From: Protostelium mycophagum
Taxonomy: Eukaryota > Evosea > Variosea > Protosteliida > Protosteliaceae
Assembly (NCBI GenBank): GCA_002081555.1
Contig: MZNV01002250.1
Span: 1-29,340, forward strand
Length of the DNA stretch: 29,340 nucleotides
Direction: 5' to 3'
Numbering within the stretch: position 1 is the stretch's first letter; every line of letters begins with the position of its first letter. The notes beneath the pieces were generated by a model. It saw only the letters and a list, made by a program, of their open reading frames with translations. It was not told where the DNA came from and made no database searches. Position numbers and translations under genes: made by a program. Below, in pieces: positions 11,120 through 23,391 of this stretch.

Positions 11120-12640
11120 TCATAGTAATTGAAGATAAAGCATCGCTTCCACACGTGTGCAGAACTCTTTAAAAATTGGGCCAAAGCTCATCAAATCCCT
11201 TGGTTTCTGAAGTTGATAAAATGGTCCGAATAAAGTGAACACTTGCGCTGCAAAATTGAGTACATTATGTTGGAAGATGAGATTGACAAGTCATTTTGAT
11301 ATCTACAACTGTATCTACAACCTACCATAAAAATCTCCGAGGTCGAATTGATTCTTGTACATGTTGTAATTCAACTTCCCCTCTTGCAACCATTTCAATA
11401 TGACAGAAGATAGATTGATTCCTGGGAATATTAAATCTCCCAGGAAATTCACAGAAATTTCTTGGAATAAAAAATTCCAAAAATAGACCTGTGATAGCAA
11501 AGGGGAATTCGCTTGCTTTTCTGTTTGAAATTTCCAGCACTTTTCTTGCTGACGTGGTGTGATTTTCTGCGAAATATAAAAGTTGTTCCAGTCCGAAAAT
11601 TCCTGTCAGAAAATAAATGTCGTTTACAACGAGTTGATATTACCCATAGCTCGGAAATCGGTAGCCGGGTCTTTTCCTTGGAATCCTAAAATACCATCAG
11701 TATGAGAACGGAGTTTCGGACTTTCATGACCCACCTATATCCCCCCACTCCCTTGATATTCTCCCGGATTCACGATGTACACCGGGCTTCAAGCACTCCC
11801 ACAGCTGGTTTTTTGTTTAAAAATACGAAGCGAAAACATCCCAACACCAAAATCATAATTTATGTTTTGAAGTGAATTATTTTTTCTATAAATATAAAAT
11901 ATAAATTTCTGACCTTGGATAACATCGCCTCATGGTTTTCGTCTTGAGAGTTGTACGCGATTTTTGTCTTCTCCTTTGTGTCATGAATCAAATGATTAAG
12001 TCTCTCTACATGCACAAGGACACTCTCTAGCCTTGTACGTGTTCTGCGAATAGTATAAATGGGAGAAAATGGTGTTCAATATATAATAATAATCACATCA
12101 GTTGTGCCTCTGCGGTGGTGTGAGGAGTGACCGCTTCTGATTTTAGAATCCTGGTGATGATCGCTTCTTTATCAAGGTGTTGTTCTGAGATGTTTTGAGA
12201 GATGTCCTGGATTTTTTAGGATTGTACTTGCACTCGATTATTTCATATGATACCATAAAGTCTCTCACTTGTGCGCTCTCTCGTCTAAGATGATCATCGA
12301 TAAGATAGAGATTGTACCAGTCATTCTGGTTTTTTATTGAGGTGAGCCTAAGCTTACTTTTCCCCGTCAGTTTTTCTGTGACTTGAGTCTTCATCAGCCG
12401 AAAGGCATTTAAAAAAGCTGCGACTCTGCATATCAAGTCATTATCAATAATAAACAAAGAACGCATTTACCTTGCATTTACCAAAACATTGAAGCAGATT
12501 TGTGGTATTAATTGAGTCGTAAATACCCAAGAGATCCACTGGGAAGCTGGGATGATCTTGCAGAGGAAATAGACAGAAGTTGGAAGGATGAAAGGAAAAA
12601 CGACCCCCAACATTGTGAAGATGGTTGATCTTTGGAACAT
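11120..12640 (-). CDS. ELMO-domain protein with hydrophobic N-terminus (ELMOD-like)
   Basis: Starts at the ATG at 12640 and runs through about nine exons to a TGA at 11120. The N-terminus has two hydrophobic stretches (around residues 8-25 and 32-52), suggesting membrane attachment. The C-terminal half matches the ELMO/CED-12 domain: 'HEAMLSKLWECLKPG', 'SREWGDIGFQGKDPATDFRAMG', 'FGLEQLLYFAENH', 'FPFAITGINLSSVIL' and 'FYAQVFTLFGPFY'. The 'WGDIGFQGKDPATDFR' block is the family hallmark. ELMO proteins pair with DOCK factors to activate Rac; the short ELMOD subfamily acts as GAPs for Arl/Arf GTPases. Length (about 330 residues) and lack of other domains favour ELMOD. I could not align the catalytic Arg with certainty. 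Only 46 bp separates its start from the stop of the receptor kinase upstream. Its intron at 11330-11255 holds two octamer copies. Confidence 0.8.
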
Positions 12641-12685
12641 GGAAACAGAACAACGTAAATTGACTTCTCTACAACTCCACAAAAT

Positions 12686-15600
12686 TTATTTCTTCTCATC
12701 ATCTGCCTCATCGTCGAACTTCAAGGCAGAACTTCTATACGGCATAGCTGAGTAAGTGTCTTGGACATGCGAGGTTTCAGAGGGACCCCAAGATTTAGTG
12801 TTCACTGATGAGATCGCTGAGTAGATGCTCGGCTCCTCCTCTACTTGAATTCAGAAAACATACAGACAAAGTTTAACACTTCATTTGCTTAACCCATGAT
12901 TCAAATTCTAACCGCAATTTTGAGCAAATTAAAATGAAAAAGATTAAATTTTCGGAAGACGTACCTTTTCCGGAAGAATGTGGTGGGTTTGGCATATATT
13001 CGAAGTTCTCCGTGCCATTCTTTAAGTTTCCTGAGAGGACATTGCAGATATCACCCATACTGTTTCTCTGGTTGGGATCTGTCTCCCAACATGCTGTTGC
13101 GTATCAATTTCCTCTGTACATGCAACATCATTTGATCAAGCGGCATCACATGAGAGAAAATCGAAACAAAGACTGACATGTGATGAGAGAAACCAAGACA
13201 GGGTGAGTAGTCTCAGGTATCTCCAGCCTCCTCCCGTTGCATGTGTTCAACGCTGCCTGAATAGGGTCCAGCTCTTCCCACGGCTCGCTGCGGGTAATTA
13301 ACTCCCACATCAAAACTCCGAACGAAAACACGTCTGTTTTCGAAGAATATTGTTGGGATCTTAATGCTGAGCAATTTCAGAAAGGTGGATAATGTAATAT
13401 GTAATGTAACATCATACCTTCTGGGGCCATCCATTTGAGAGGACCAACATGATCTTCCACAAGTGTGCCTCCTTTTGCAACTTTCGTGGACAAGCCAAAA
13501 TCTGTTACTTTGACTTCCATTCTGGATGACAACAATAGATTACGAATGGCAAGATCTCTGTGTGAGTTCAGCATCAGAGAAAATAGGATGCCTTGCTCAC
13601 CTATGTAAGAGCCCTTCCGAATGAAGGTGATGCACTCCTTTTGCAGCATCATAAATCATGCGTGTTAGCACAGCTTCAGATATATTCTGGAAACTTGATC
13701 AATATCTCATTAGCTGATGACTATACTTACAATGGATGGGTTGTGGATCAAAGAATAAACGCTCCCTCCTGTAATTTGTTGATTTTTATACATTGAGATC
13801 TACAACTCACCACTACAAAATTCGATGACAATCGAAAGTGGCTCCAACGTGACACCAATGAAAAGTACGACATTCTGATGTAATGTCAGTTCAACAGCCG
13901 ACATGATGTTGATGTCACCGGGTGAGGTCTGAGAGATTTGAGGACAGCAGCCTCGTCCAAAAAGTCATTCAGATCTGCTTCTGACACGACTGTTGCTTTG
14001 ATTTGCTTCACGGCCACGTCCAGCGCCCTCCATTTACCTAAATACTTCTTAAATATACAACTTTTCGCGATAAATCGTTAAAAAAATCTCACCTTGGGAG
14101 ACAACCCCAAAACTTCCGGCACCAATTTCTGTCTTTGTGTTAGGCTGACATTCAAACGATCACATTGGAGTAAGCTCACCTTTGATGATCTCAATCTCCT
14201 CCCATTCTAATACTGTCTTTTTGTTTTCACCAAGTCGTTCAGCTAACTGCTGTGCTTTTGCCTTCATCTCTGCTGCTGATTTCCTCTGTCTGTGTATGTA
14301 CAACGCCATTCCGGCGGTTACTATGGCAATGAAGATTACGCCTCCGATGATACTTCCGATTATGATGCGGTTACGCACCCGGTAGTCCGGAACACAATTC
14401 ACGACCCCTTTTGCCGAGATTTGTGCTAAACCATTTGTGCACACTAAAGCTGAAGAGACACTTGGGGATGAGACAGTTGTTAACTTCGAAGATTCAGTAA
14501 ATTAAGGTGGAGTATGGAGACCTACCGATGATCCCTCCTGCAAAAGTATAGAAGGGCCATTATCTTGAATGGTCACATGATCTAAAGCAAGGCTGCCGGA
14601 AACGGTGGTGGCGGACCCTCCAGAAGTTGCCTGGTTGTTATTGTATGTACAACTCTGCTGTGAGACTGACGCCCCCGAGCTTACATACAGACCTCCACCA
14701 TATCCCCCCGCTGTATTCCCGCCAAAATCAGTGCTATAGGTATCCAACGTCCCAGCAACTATTATGTGTGAGAACGGCGCATCATCTTGAAATTCACCTC
14801 TCTTTCTACCCCCAGAATTAAGCACAAAGACTCCACCGCCATTTCCGCCAGCGGAGTTTGAGGAGATGGTAGAACCAAAGATGATCCCAGCTCCATTCTC
14901 ATTCCAATACAACCCACCCCCAGATTTGGACGCATAATTCGAATTGATAACACTCTCAGAGACGGTCAGAAGTCTGACAGCAGCATCCGTCCCCACGTAA
15001 ACCCCGCCCCCAGACTCTGCTTGGTTCCCCATAAATGTCGTCTTTGAGATACTGAAATTTCTCACTGTACCAGATGCTACTAAACCGCCCCCCTCAGCAC
15101 TCGTTGCTTGGTTACTGCTCAACTCCACGTTATTGAGAGATATCTCTCCGAAATTTCCTTTGAAATGAAGGCCACCGCCACTGCCTCTGGCAGCAATATT
15201 TCCATGGATTATGACAGAAGATAGGATGGTCAAGTTCACGCTGTTGAAGGCCGAAAAATAAATTGCTCCTGCGTAATATTGTGCGAAATTTCCATTGAAC
15301 TGCATGTTGCTCATTTGAATCTGTACAAGATCATTTGATTGAAAATTTGTACAATTTAATCACCCTCTTGGCATTTGAAATATCAAAATACAACGCTCCA
15401 CCGTTGGAGATTGTCGCTCGATTGTTGTTAAAATGAGTGCTGTTCATTGAAATCTCAGTGTAAGTGCCAGCCAGACAACAAGCACCGCCCATTGGGCTGA
15501 AATTTCCTTCGAAACCCACCGAGTCGACGCTTATGGTTGCGAAACCGTCCGATACGTAAAGTCCACCCCCGTTTGCTGCGTTGTTTTCAACAAAAGTAGA

Positions 15601-18024
15601 ATTCTTCAGAGAAAAATATTGGCCCCCAACTGCGTAGACACCCCCTCCCTCATAACCGTTTTGGGCCACATTCGATACGAATTGTGAATCTTTTATGCTC
15701 AGAAAAGGTACTGAAGACAACACGCCTGCATCAGGATCAATTATAGAACTCGAAGATATTGATCACGTACTGATGCCTGCACCCCATTGCCTCGATTGAT
15801 GCTGGGAAACCTTGATGTTGCTAATAGAGACATTATTCAACTGAAAATATTGAGTATCTGTTCAGATGTCTTTGGGATACTGACCTCAGTTCCTGTGTCC
15901 ACACAAACCGCACCTCCTGATGAGATGGCGACATTTGCGGAGAATTGGGATTCAAAAATGGATAAAGACTGGTAGACACCCACGATATATATTCCGGCCC
16001 CTCTGTACGCGTAGTTTCCGAAGAATGTGTTGTTGTATATGGAGATCACGCTCTCCCCAGAATAGCCCCCAAAGATCATGACCGCACCTCCCACCGCAAA
16101 AATGGGAGCAGAATTGTTGAGAAAAGTATTTCCATAAATATTGACAAGAGCGACTTCGTCATTAAGCAACAGAGCACCTGATATTGTTACAGTTGTACAG
16201 ATAGTAACATTTATTAGATTACCTCCATTGTTCTGACCGACGCAGTTTTCGAAATAATTGTTGGCAACTGTCAAATTTGCTATTGCGGCAAACACGGCTA
16301 TACCCCCTCCAGTAAGACTATTTGAGCTGTGGAAAATGCTGTTCGTAATCACCCCAATGTCCAATGCTGTGGCCAGGAAAACCCCCTGAAATAAACTCAA
16401 TCCACAATGATACTTATAAAAAACTCACCCCTCCCTGTAACGAATAAACACCAAGAAATTGACAGTTGTCGATGGTCACATTCAGAGGGATATCTGAGCT
16501 TTGTATGGCAATCCCACCGCCCGCCACTGGACAATTGGTGTCCCGGAATATGGAGTTCCGAAACTCCGCGTAGTTCAAGGTACATTCCAATGTGAAGCTG
16601 CACGCTGAATTATACCCGACATTATTGAAGAAAACGCAGCCATCCATGTAAAAATTATTGAAGTTGTCATCTAAAGCCACAGCCCCGCCATTGAAACCGA
16701 CGTTGGAATCAAATGTACAATTAACCAAGCGGGCGTAATCCCACAAAGCTGAAGGGCTGATCTGTCATTACGTCATCATACGCAAATAACGGATTTTCGA
16801 GGAAATGTCATGATCTCACATCGATGCCACCCCCATTTCCCACAGGATTATTTTGAGCGGAATTTCCGGTAAAATTACAGTTGATCATGTTGAAAGCTCC
16901 ATTGCTGTCGGTTGTCATGTAGACACCTCCTCCACTCAATGCAGAATTGTTGTTAAATACGGTATTCGCAATATAATAGTCTTGCTGCCATAATGTCATC
17001 CTGTTTCTTACAAACAGCTATCTTAATAAAAAGGAAAAAATATTTTAAAATCGCTTACTGTATAGCCATGTGCGGAGAGTCCACCTCCCACGCTTGTGGC
17101 CACGTTGGCCGTGTTGAGTGTCAAATTGCAATTTCTGACACTCACCAAATTTACATTTGCGTTAAGATTAAGCGCTCCTCCCCCGGACCCAACTGACGTT
17201 GTAGTAGCAGATCCACCCAAAAATGTACAATTAAATATGTCTATGGTGCCATTTGGGCTGTTGTAGTCCGACAAAACCCCGATCCCACCGCCTTGGATCG
17301 CCGTATTTCCGGAAAAAAAACAGTTGCTTATGAAAATTGTGGCGGGAAGACTGTTCTCTATCCCAATACCACCTCCATTACCCTCCGCTGTACAATTTGA
17401 GTCTTGGGGAAAATTCCTGATGTCTTACTGTGCAACCCGGAGGGAGTGGTGTAATCGTTGTTGTTTGTATTATTGTAGAAGGAAGAACTTGTAATAGTGA
17501 TGGAAATTGTGTTTCCATAAATTCTCAGCCCTCCTGCGGCCCCACCTATGAAAGACATTGACGTGATGTTGACCTGACAACATTTTAATCTTGTTGATAA
17601 ATCGCTCACTCACATCTGTACAATCGGCTACAGCTAGTGCTGCAGAAGATGAATTGGATTGGCTCATGTTGATATCAGATACAAGCACTGAACGAAATGA
17701 TGAGATGAAGATGTTGAAATTCGTTAAAAGTGGTGGATCTTGTGTGTTATTTGCAGTGAGGATCAGATTACATCGAGGTGGAAAGGAGTCGGCAATGATG
17801 GAAACAGCTCCTCCACTGTAGTTGTCCAGTACGAGAGCAATTGTCACTGTTTTGCAAGTTGAGGAGCCAATCCAAGCGATCGAAGAGTCTGTAACATTTT
17901 GAGCTGATTTCACATTCATTCATTCGAAATAGATCACTCCACTGAAGTTGGAAGCGTCATATATTTCTCTACAAGATAATACATTTGCCACTAGACAGAA
18001 GAAGAAGACACTCAAGCCTCTCAT
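12686..18024 (-). CDS. Receptor tyrosine-kinase-type protein with Pmp-like beta-helix ectodomain
   Basis: Some 25 exons from the ATG at 18024 to the TAA at 12686, about 1400 residues. It opens with a signal peptide ('MRGLSVFFFCLVANVLSC'). The ectodomain (17900-14500) is built of repeats with 'GGG[VIL]Y' and 'FxxN' motifs, as in chlamydial Pmp proteins and other parallel beta-helices. One membrane helix lies near 14370-14300 ('IIIGSIIGGVIFIAIVTAG'), followed by basic residues. The kinase domain has an intact glycine loop 'GAGSFGVV' (near 14110), 'VAVKQIK', 'HRDLAIRN' (near 13550), 'DFGLS' (13495), 'WMAPE' and 'CWETDPNQR'. HRDLAxRN and KWMAPE are tyrosine-kinase-type signatures, though some TKL kinases approach them. 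The tail has tyrosine motifs 'EYMP', 'YSAIS' and 'YSAMP'. Likely a surface receptor that phosphorylates itself and recruits SH2 proteins. It is head-to-head with a pseudokinase paralogue. Confidence 0.85.
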
Positions 18025-18292
18025 CTTCTCGCCCTCCTGAAAAATTGCTGTCCGCACGGAGCGTTTTTTGTTGTGTTTGACGTGCAACCGGCCCCGCTGT
18101 CATCTATCGCTGTTCTTATTACCCAATAAGTTGAAAAATGACGGTAATGACCGTAATTTGATGGTAGTATTGCGGAGATTTCTTGATAAAACAGCTCAAA
18201 CTTTGGGCTAATGTCGTTTATTATGCCAGGATTGAGCTTTGTCAGGTGAAGAACAGTTTTGGACAACGCTCATCTCTCGTGAGATAAGAGAG
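18025..18292. promoter_or_regulatory. Shared 268-bp head-to-head promoter region
   Basis: The only DNA between the start codons of the two divergent receptors (18024 minus, 18293 plus). Both promoters must sit here or overlap the coding starts, so joint regulation is likely. It contains short repeats such as 'TCTCTCGTGAGATAAGAGAGA' in pieces at 18273-18293, an imperfect inverted repeat beside the plus start. No classic core element is obvious. Confidence 0.5.
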
Positions 18293-21200
18293 ATGCTTCG
18301 TCTGTCCTTGCTGTTTCAATTTTTGGCCACCATCTGGGCCTGTAATTATAGTGTCACTGATTTAAATGAGTGGGAGGAGGGTAGGCAATGTTTTTCATCT
18401 ACTCAGAGTTCTGATTCACATTAGTAATGAACGAAATCCAGACTCAAACCTGCGATTCGATTTTAATTCAAATCGGGCCTGGAACATTTGGTTCTCATGA
18501 CGGCAGCAGATATTTGCTCTCTTCGAACACATCAACTTCCATCAGCATCCTATCCAACGCAATAACACCGCCGGTCATCGGTTTTGGATTGGACATTGTG
18601 GGCGGATGGATGGTCACATTGTCTGGTCTGAACATTTCGGGCAATTTTGGGACGGATAGAGGTCTCAATATAATCGGTGCAAATGGTGTCAATATTACTC
18701 GTGGAATATTTTCCAACACTCTGCAAGGAGCAATCACTATCATCAACCCCATTAATGATCTTTATATCTCCACGTCCCACTTTTATGAAAATTTCAACAC
18801 GCGTGAGTCATTTGATTCCAAAAAAATGTAACATCAGTTGAAACCATTCTGCAGAAGACGACGCAGCTGGGTTGTTGATCACTTCAAAAGTTGCACCAAT
18901 CAATGTGACAATCAACTCCTGCCAATTCTATGAAAATCAACTGGCTAATGCGGTCGAGGGCACCACCTTTTCCTTTGGGGTTGGTGCTACCTTTATTGGA
19001 ACATTTGGGAACATCACAGTGCAAAATAGCATCTTCTATAACAATTCTGGGCTAGTAGGAGGGGGCTTCTATGTGGATTTAGATTCAACATTGGATTCAC
19101 TGGTTGTCCATAACTGTACATTCTCCCTCAATAACGCCTTTGGGATCTCTAACCCCGGTGGAGGTGCGGGTTTCTTAGTGGGGGGAACATCAAACAGTGT
19201 CCAAGTCTCAAACTGTTTGTTCGAAAACGCCACATGCCCCAACCAATCACCCGGCGGAGGAGGTTTGAATTTTCAATCTTCATCAGAACTGATGGTGCAG
19301 GGTTCTCAATTTATGGCGATACACACATCCTTAACGTGACGGACAGCGTCTTTGTAAACAATTATTGTTACCAAGGGAGCGGAGTCGTCCTACTTTCACC
19401 AAACTTTCTGGATGATGTGTACATGAGTGACGTCATATTTCGTGGAAATTCTGGATCCCAAGGTTCAGCCATCTACTCGAGCAATTCGGTGGGGTTCAAA
19501 TATTAGGTGGCATTTGACATTTTTGACAGGGCGCTACTAATTTTTACTTGGAGAGGGTAACGTTCATCAACAATATTGCAGATATAACGGAGCCCGCTCT
19601 CAGAATCGGCTCAAACTCTTGCCCTACGGTGAAATTTCGATGAAATTTCATTCTTCTGAAAGTGTACAGATCGTATTAAAAGATTCTAATATTGTAAACA
19701 ACACGGTTATCGCTATCAATGTCTTTAGCACCGGCATCATAACAGATTATTGTAATAGCAATTTGGTGAGATAATCCAATCAAAAAGATCTGAAGAATGC
19801 AGTTTTTGATACAGAACTCGACTTTCTCGGGAAATGTTGGGGCTAGCGCCGTTAGTTTGCTTGGCAGTGTGCTGGAGTTTAACCTGATAGACAGTACTCT
19901 TTCCTCACAATCGGGAGTTTCGATTGGTGCGGCGGTCGATTGTGCTGGTTATGTGAGTGTTTGACTTTTCGTTTTATGAAGAACACGTGACCAGATTAAG
20001 AGAAATTGATTGAACAGGTGGCCACTACGAATGTCTACAATTGCATTTTCTCAGATAATCTGTCTTCCAGATTTGGTGGGGCGATTGCTATTACTTCCGG
20101 AGGCGTGAGTCGAAATTTCATTGATATCTCATGTGATTTTATTCCAGTCATTGAACGTGACGTCATCGCTTTTTATGAGAAACCAAGCGCTTTCTGGCTA
20201 TGATGGAGGGGCGATCTGGATCAACGCGGCCAGTGTGATTTCGCTTCAAAACGTCACTTTCATCGGAAACTCCGCCACACAAGGTGGTGTGCTGGGCCTA
20301 TTAGCTGTACAACAGGTTGATTGATTTCCGAAAAATCGATTGAAGATCACAGACCCTCGTCAATATCAACGAATGTACATTCTTGGAGAATTCCGCAAAC
20401 TATCTCGGCGGCTGTATTTTTTTCAACATTTTGGAGGACATGAACTCCTCGCTTTCTATCAGCAATAGTAGTTTTCATGGAAATTCCGCTTTATATGGTG
20501 GCATCATACAGCTTACTGGAAACTTGCAGACGTTGTCATTGTCATCTACAACGATAGCAAAGAGTTCGGCAAGGTACCGAAGATTTGGTGTAGTCAAGGA
20601 AATATTAATTCTGAAAGGTCTGGCTCTGTGATTTATTTGGGAAATAGTGATCTTCTTCAAAATCTGGAAATATCTGGCTCCACGATCTACAATAACATCG
20701 GAGTACAATCTGGGGCTATTTGGCTGTCTATACCAATCAGTAATCTCACTATTTACGGTGAGTCGATATCATAAAAATATTGTGATTTCCTGAGACGTTG
20801 TAGATTCTATATTTAGCTACAACCAGGCTCAACTGGGGGAAGGTCAGAATTACTTGTATCAAACATAGAATTCATCAAAATCTCAGGTGTACTCTCGATC
20901 TCGGGCGTACAGAAAGGACATGTGCATAATTGCACTTTTACTTCCAACTCTGGATTCAACGGTGGTGCGATCTCATTCTTAGGAGACTCCCAGAATGTTA
21001 TTTTGACAGAATGTGTCATCTCAGGAAATACCGCGGGTTCTTCAGGTTCGTCACGGATAATTCTTGGAAGTATCATGTTCATGAAACGAAGGTGGAGGTA
21101 TCTATGTCGACGAGATCGCTTCAGTGAACAGTTTGTCACTCATCAGAACTACAATTACCGGAAACACCGCAGTCCTCGACGGTGGAGGTGTGCATGCCTG

Positions 21201-23278
21201 GGGCTATACCGGCAATCTCACAGTTGATTCCTGCATTCTTCAGGGAAATTCTGCAGGCGGTGACGGTGGTGCTATTGATGCAATTCTACACGGAGGAAAT
21301 TTCTCCATACTCTCCTCGGATTTTACGCGAAATTCCGCTGAGAACGGGGGTGCCGTTTATTTCACACTGAGTTCCCAGTACAAACGAGCGTCTTCCAAGC
21401 CCACAGCATCCATTGGAGGTGGAGATTACGTTGGAAATTCGGCGAAAAATTCTGGAGGGGGTGTCTCGGTCGACACGGGAGTGTCAGTTTTGATGACATC
21501 TGTCAATATGCAGAGTAATGAGGCAATCAGTGGCAACTCTGTGATGTTGAATTCTGGGTCTGCTGGACAGCTAAATAATGTAAACACGGATGCAAGCATT
21601 ACCACAACAGGAAGTGCAACGGTGAGAAGTCATAAATGTCCAAGATATACTGTCATATTGATCAAAACAACAGTTGTTTGTCTCTGGCGGAACTGCGGCT
21701 TTGCAAACAAAGTGTGCAACTGGACAGCTTCAGAACACAAAGGGACAAATCACCTGCGTTGCAGTGAATCCCAAAGACTTGGGGTTACTCATCGCCCTGC
21801 CAGTGGCTTTATTCCTATTTATCTTAATATCGGTTGTACTCGGCGTTTGGGTGTACAGGTACAATACCACAAAAATTCCATGAAATTTCACTGTCCCAAA
21901 AACTGAAGAAAACTGATCGAAATTCCAGGATACACAAAAGGCGGAAGGAGGAAGAGAGCACGGCTATGATCCAGCTCACTGAGGCACTTAGTCAAGACAA
22001 ACAGGTTTCAATCGAATACAACCCTCACGTCATAATGACATATGACAGGGCGTCATCGATTATGACGAGTTCGAAAATCTTGTCGAAGTCTCTCGGACCT
22101 CTGCGGGTCCAATTTTCACCGCAGATTGGCGTAACATCAAGATCACAATCAAACAAATCGAGAGCGAGAAGAGCTTGAAGAATTTGTCAAATTTCCTGAG
22201 AGAAGTGTCTGTACTTCGAGAGATGAGGCCACATCCCAATCTAGTTCTATTTTTAGGTATCACTATTCCACCCCAGAAACTATCTTTTGTGACAGTAAGA
22301 TTTTTAATCACTTTTGGGATAATGATTGATCGTCATTCAGGAGTACGCAGACGGAGGAAATCTGTTCGATAATTTACATCAACTCAAAATGGTAAACGAC
22401 ATTCCAAAAGCAGAATCTTGCTGAAATCTCCAGGAAATTTCGTACGATGATAAGATGAAACACATAAGACAGATTGCGCTGGCTATGAATCACCTACATT
22501 CGGAAGGGATTGTACACAAGTAAGTCATTCTACAATGATCTATCCTTGACTGACCGTAAAGACTTTCATGAATCTCACATTCGAGATCAAAGCTCATCCT
22601 TCTCAGAGATTTGACTTCAAAGAATATATTGGTGACGAACCAAACGATGAAAGTCACCGGATTTGGTCTCTCGGACATACAAAACAGTAAAATGGATAAA
22701 ATTCAGCGATCTGCTACCTGGCTTGCACCAGAGAGTGAGCCATTGACGTTCCAAATCGGGAATCTGACTTTTGACAGCTATTTCTCGCGACATTGTGAAC
22801 AAAGAGACAGATATATATGCATTCTCCATCATCTTGTGGGAAATTTGGTTCCAGCGACATCCGTACGGCGATGCTGGTCCAGTCGAGATAGCTGTGCAGG
22901 CGTCTCAAGGTCTCAGACCACCAGTGGGGGATTGCCCCTTTGAAGAGATTTTGACCCGTAAGTACATATGAAATTAATATACTGACGGACACAGTGGGAT
23001 GGAGTGCTCACCCAGCAGCGAGACCTGGTTTTGACGTGAGTTTCTATGAGGTTTCATAATATTTCAATGAAATTTCACAGATAATCTGTGACGTTCTGAA
23101 CGGCGTGAAAAGAGATCCAGTGACTCCGCATAAATCTCAAGTGCTGGACCTTGAATACGAAGAGACGTACGGCCAGGTGGATTTTAAGCATGATGACAGA
23201 GAGTCTCGAGGTCACCAATACCTCGACGCAGAAGCGATGCAGAAGTTTCACAAAGAAAACCAACAAAACTTTGAATAA
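18293..23278 (+). CDS. Receptor pseudokinase with Pmp-like beta-helix ectodomain
   Basis: About 25 exons from the ATG at 18293 to the TAA at 23278. It has a signal peptide ('MLRLSLLFQFLATIWAC'), then beta-helix repeats with 'GGG', 'GGAI' and 'FxxN' motifs, a membrane helix near 21778-21855 ('LLIALPVALFLFILISVV'), and a cytoplasmic kinase fold. The kinase part keeps the beta-3 lysine ('ITIKQIE'), an 'HKDLTSKN' catalytic loop, 'WLAPE' and 'DIYAFSIILWE'. The glycine loop is replaced by 'VSRTSAGPIFTADW' and the metal-binding Asp of DFG is Gly ('VTGFGLS', codon GGA at 22659-22661). On established kinase rules it should bind ATP-magnesium poorly or not at all, hence a predicted pseudokinase. The tail has 'LEYEETYGQV'. 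Its close match in layout to the minus-strand receptor, and the shared promoter, suggest a duplicated pair that may work as a heteromer. One 38-nt intron near 19262-19299 is needed to keep the repeat frame. Confidence 0.85.
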
Positions 23279-23391
23279 AATTGTAAAATTCGTCCACAGA
23301 TAGAATTGTAGATCAGACTTCTCTTCTGACAAAGTTTCGGACTTCCAAATGACGAATCGCATTTTCCCTCCCAAAACCGGATCATTTGACA

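Noticed and set aside
10813-11123. Minus-strand open stretch with V-V-D-M-I-T-F-Q-R-W, possible extra gene between ELMO and ankyrin genes
   Set aside because: Its donor phase does not fit the ankyrin exons, it shows no domain, and the ankyrin gene has a cleaner start at 10850. It is best read as intergenic.
18021-18266. Minus-strand 81-codon frame upstream of the receptor
   Set aside because: It overlaps the signal-peptide start at 18024 in another frame and has no domain; treated as promoter region.
14500-21600. Bacterial (chlamydial) transfer of Pmp-like repeats
   Set aside because: The repeats are spread over many small introns and fused to membrane helix and kinase; low-complexity beta-helix repeats can arise by convergence. 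No evidence of recent transfer.
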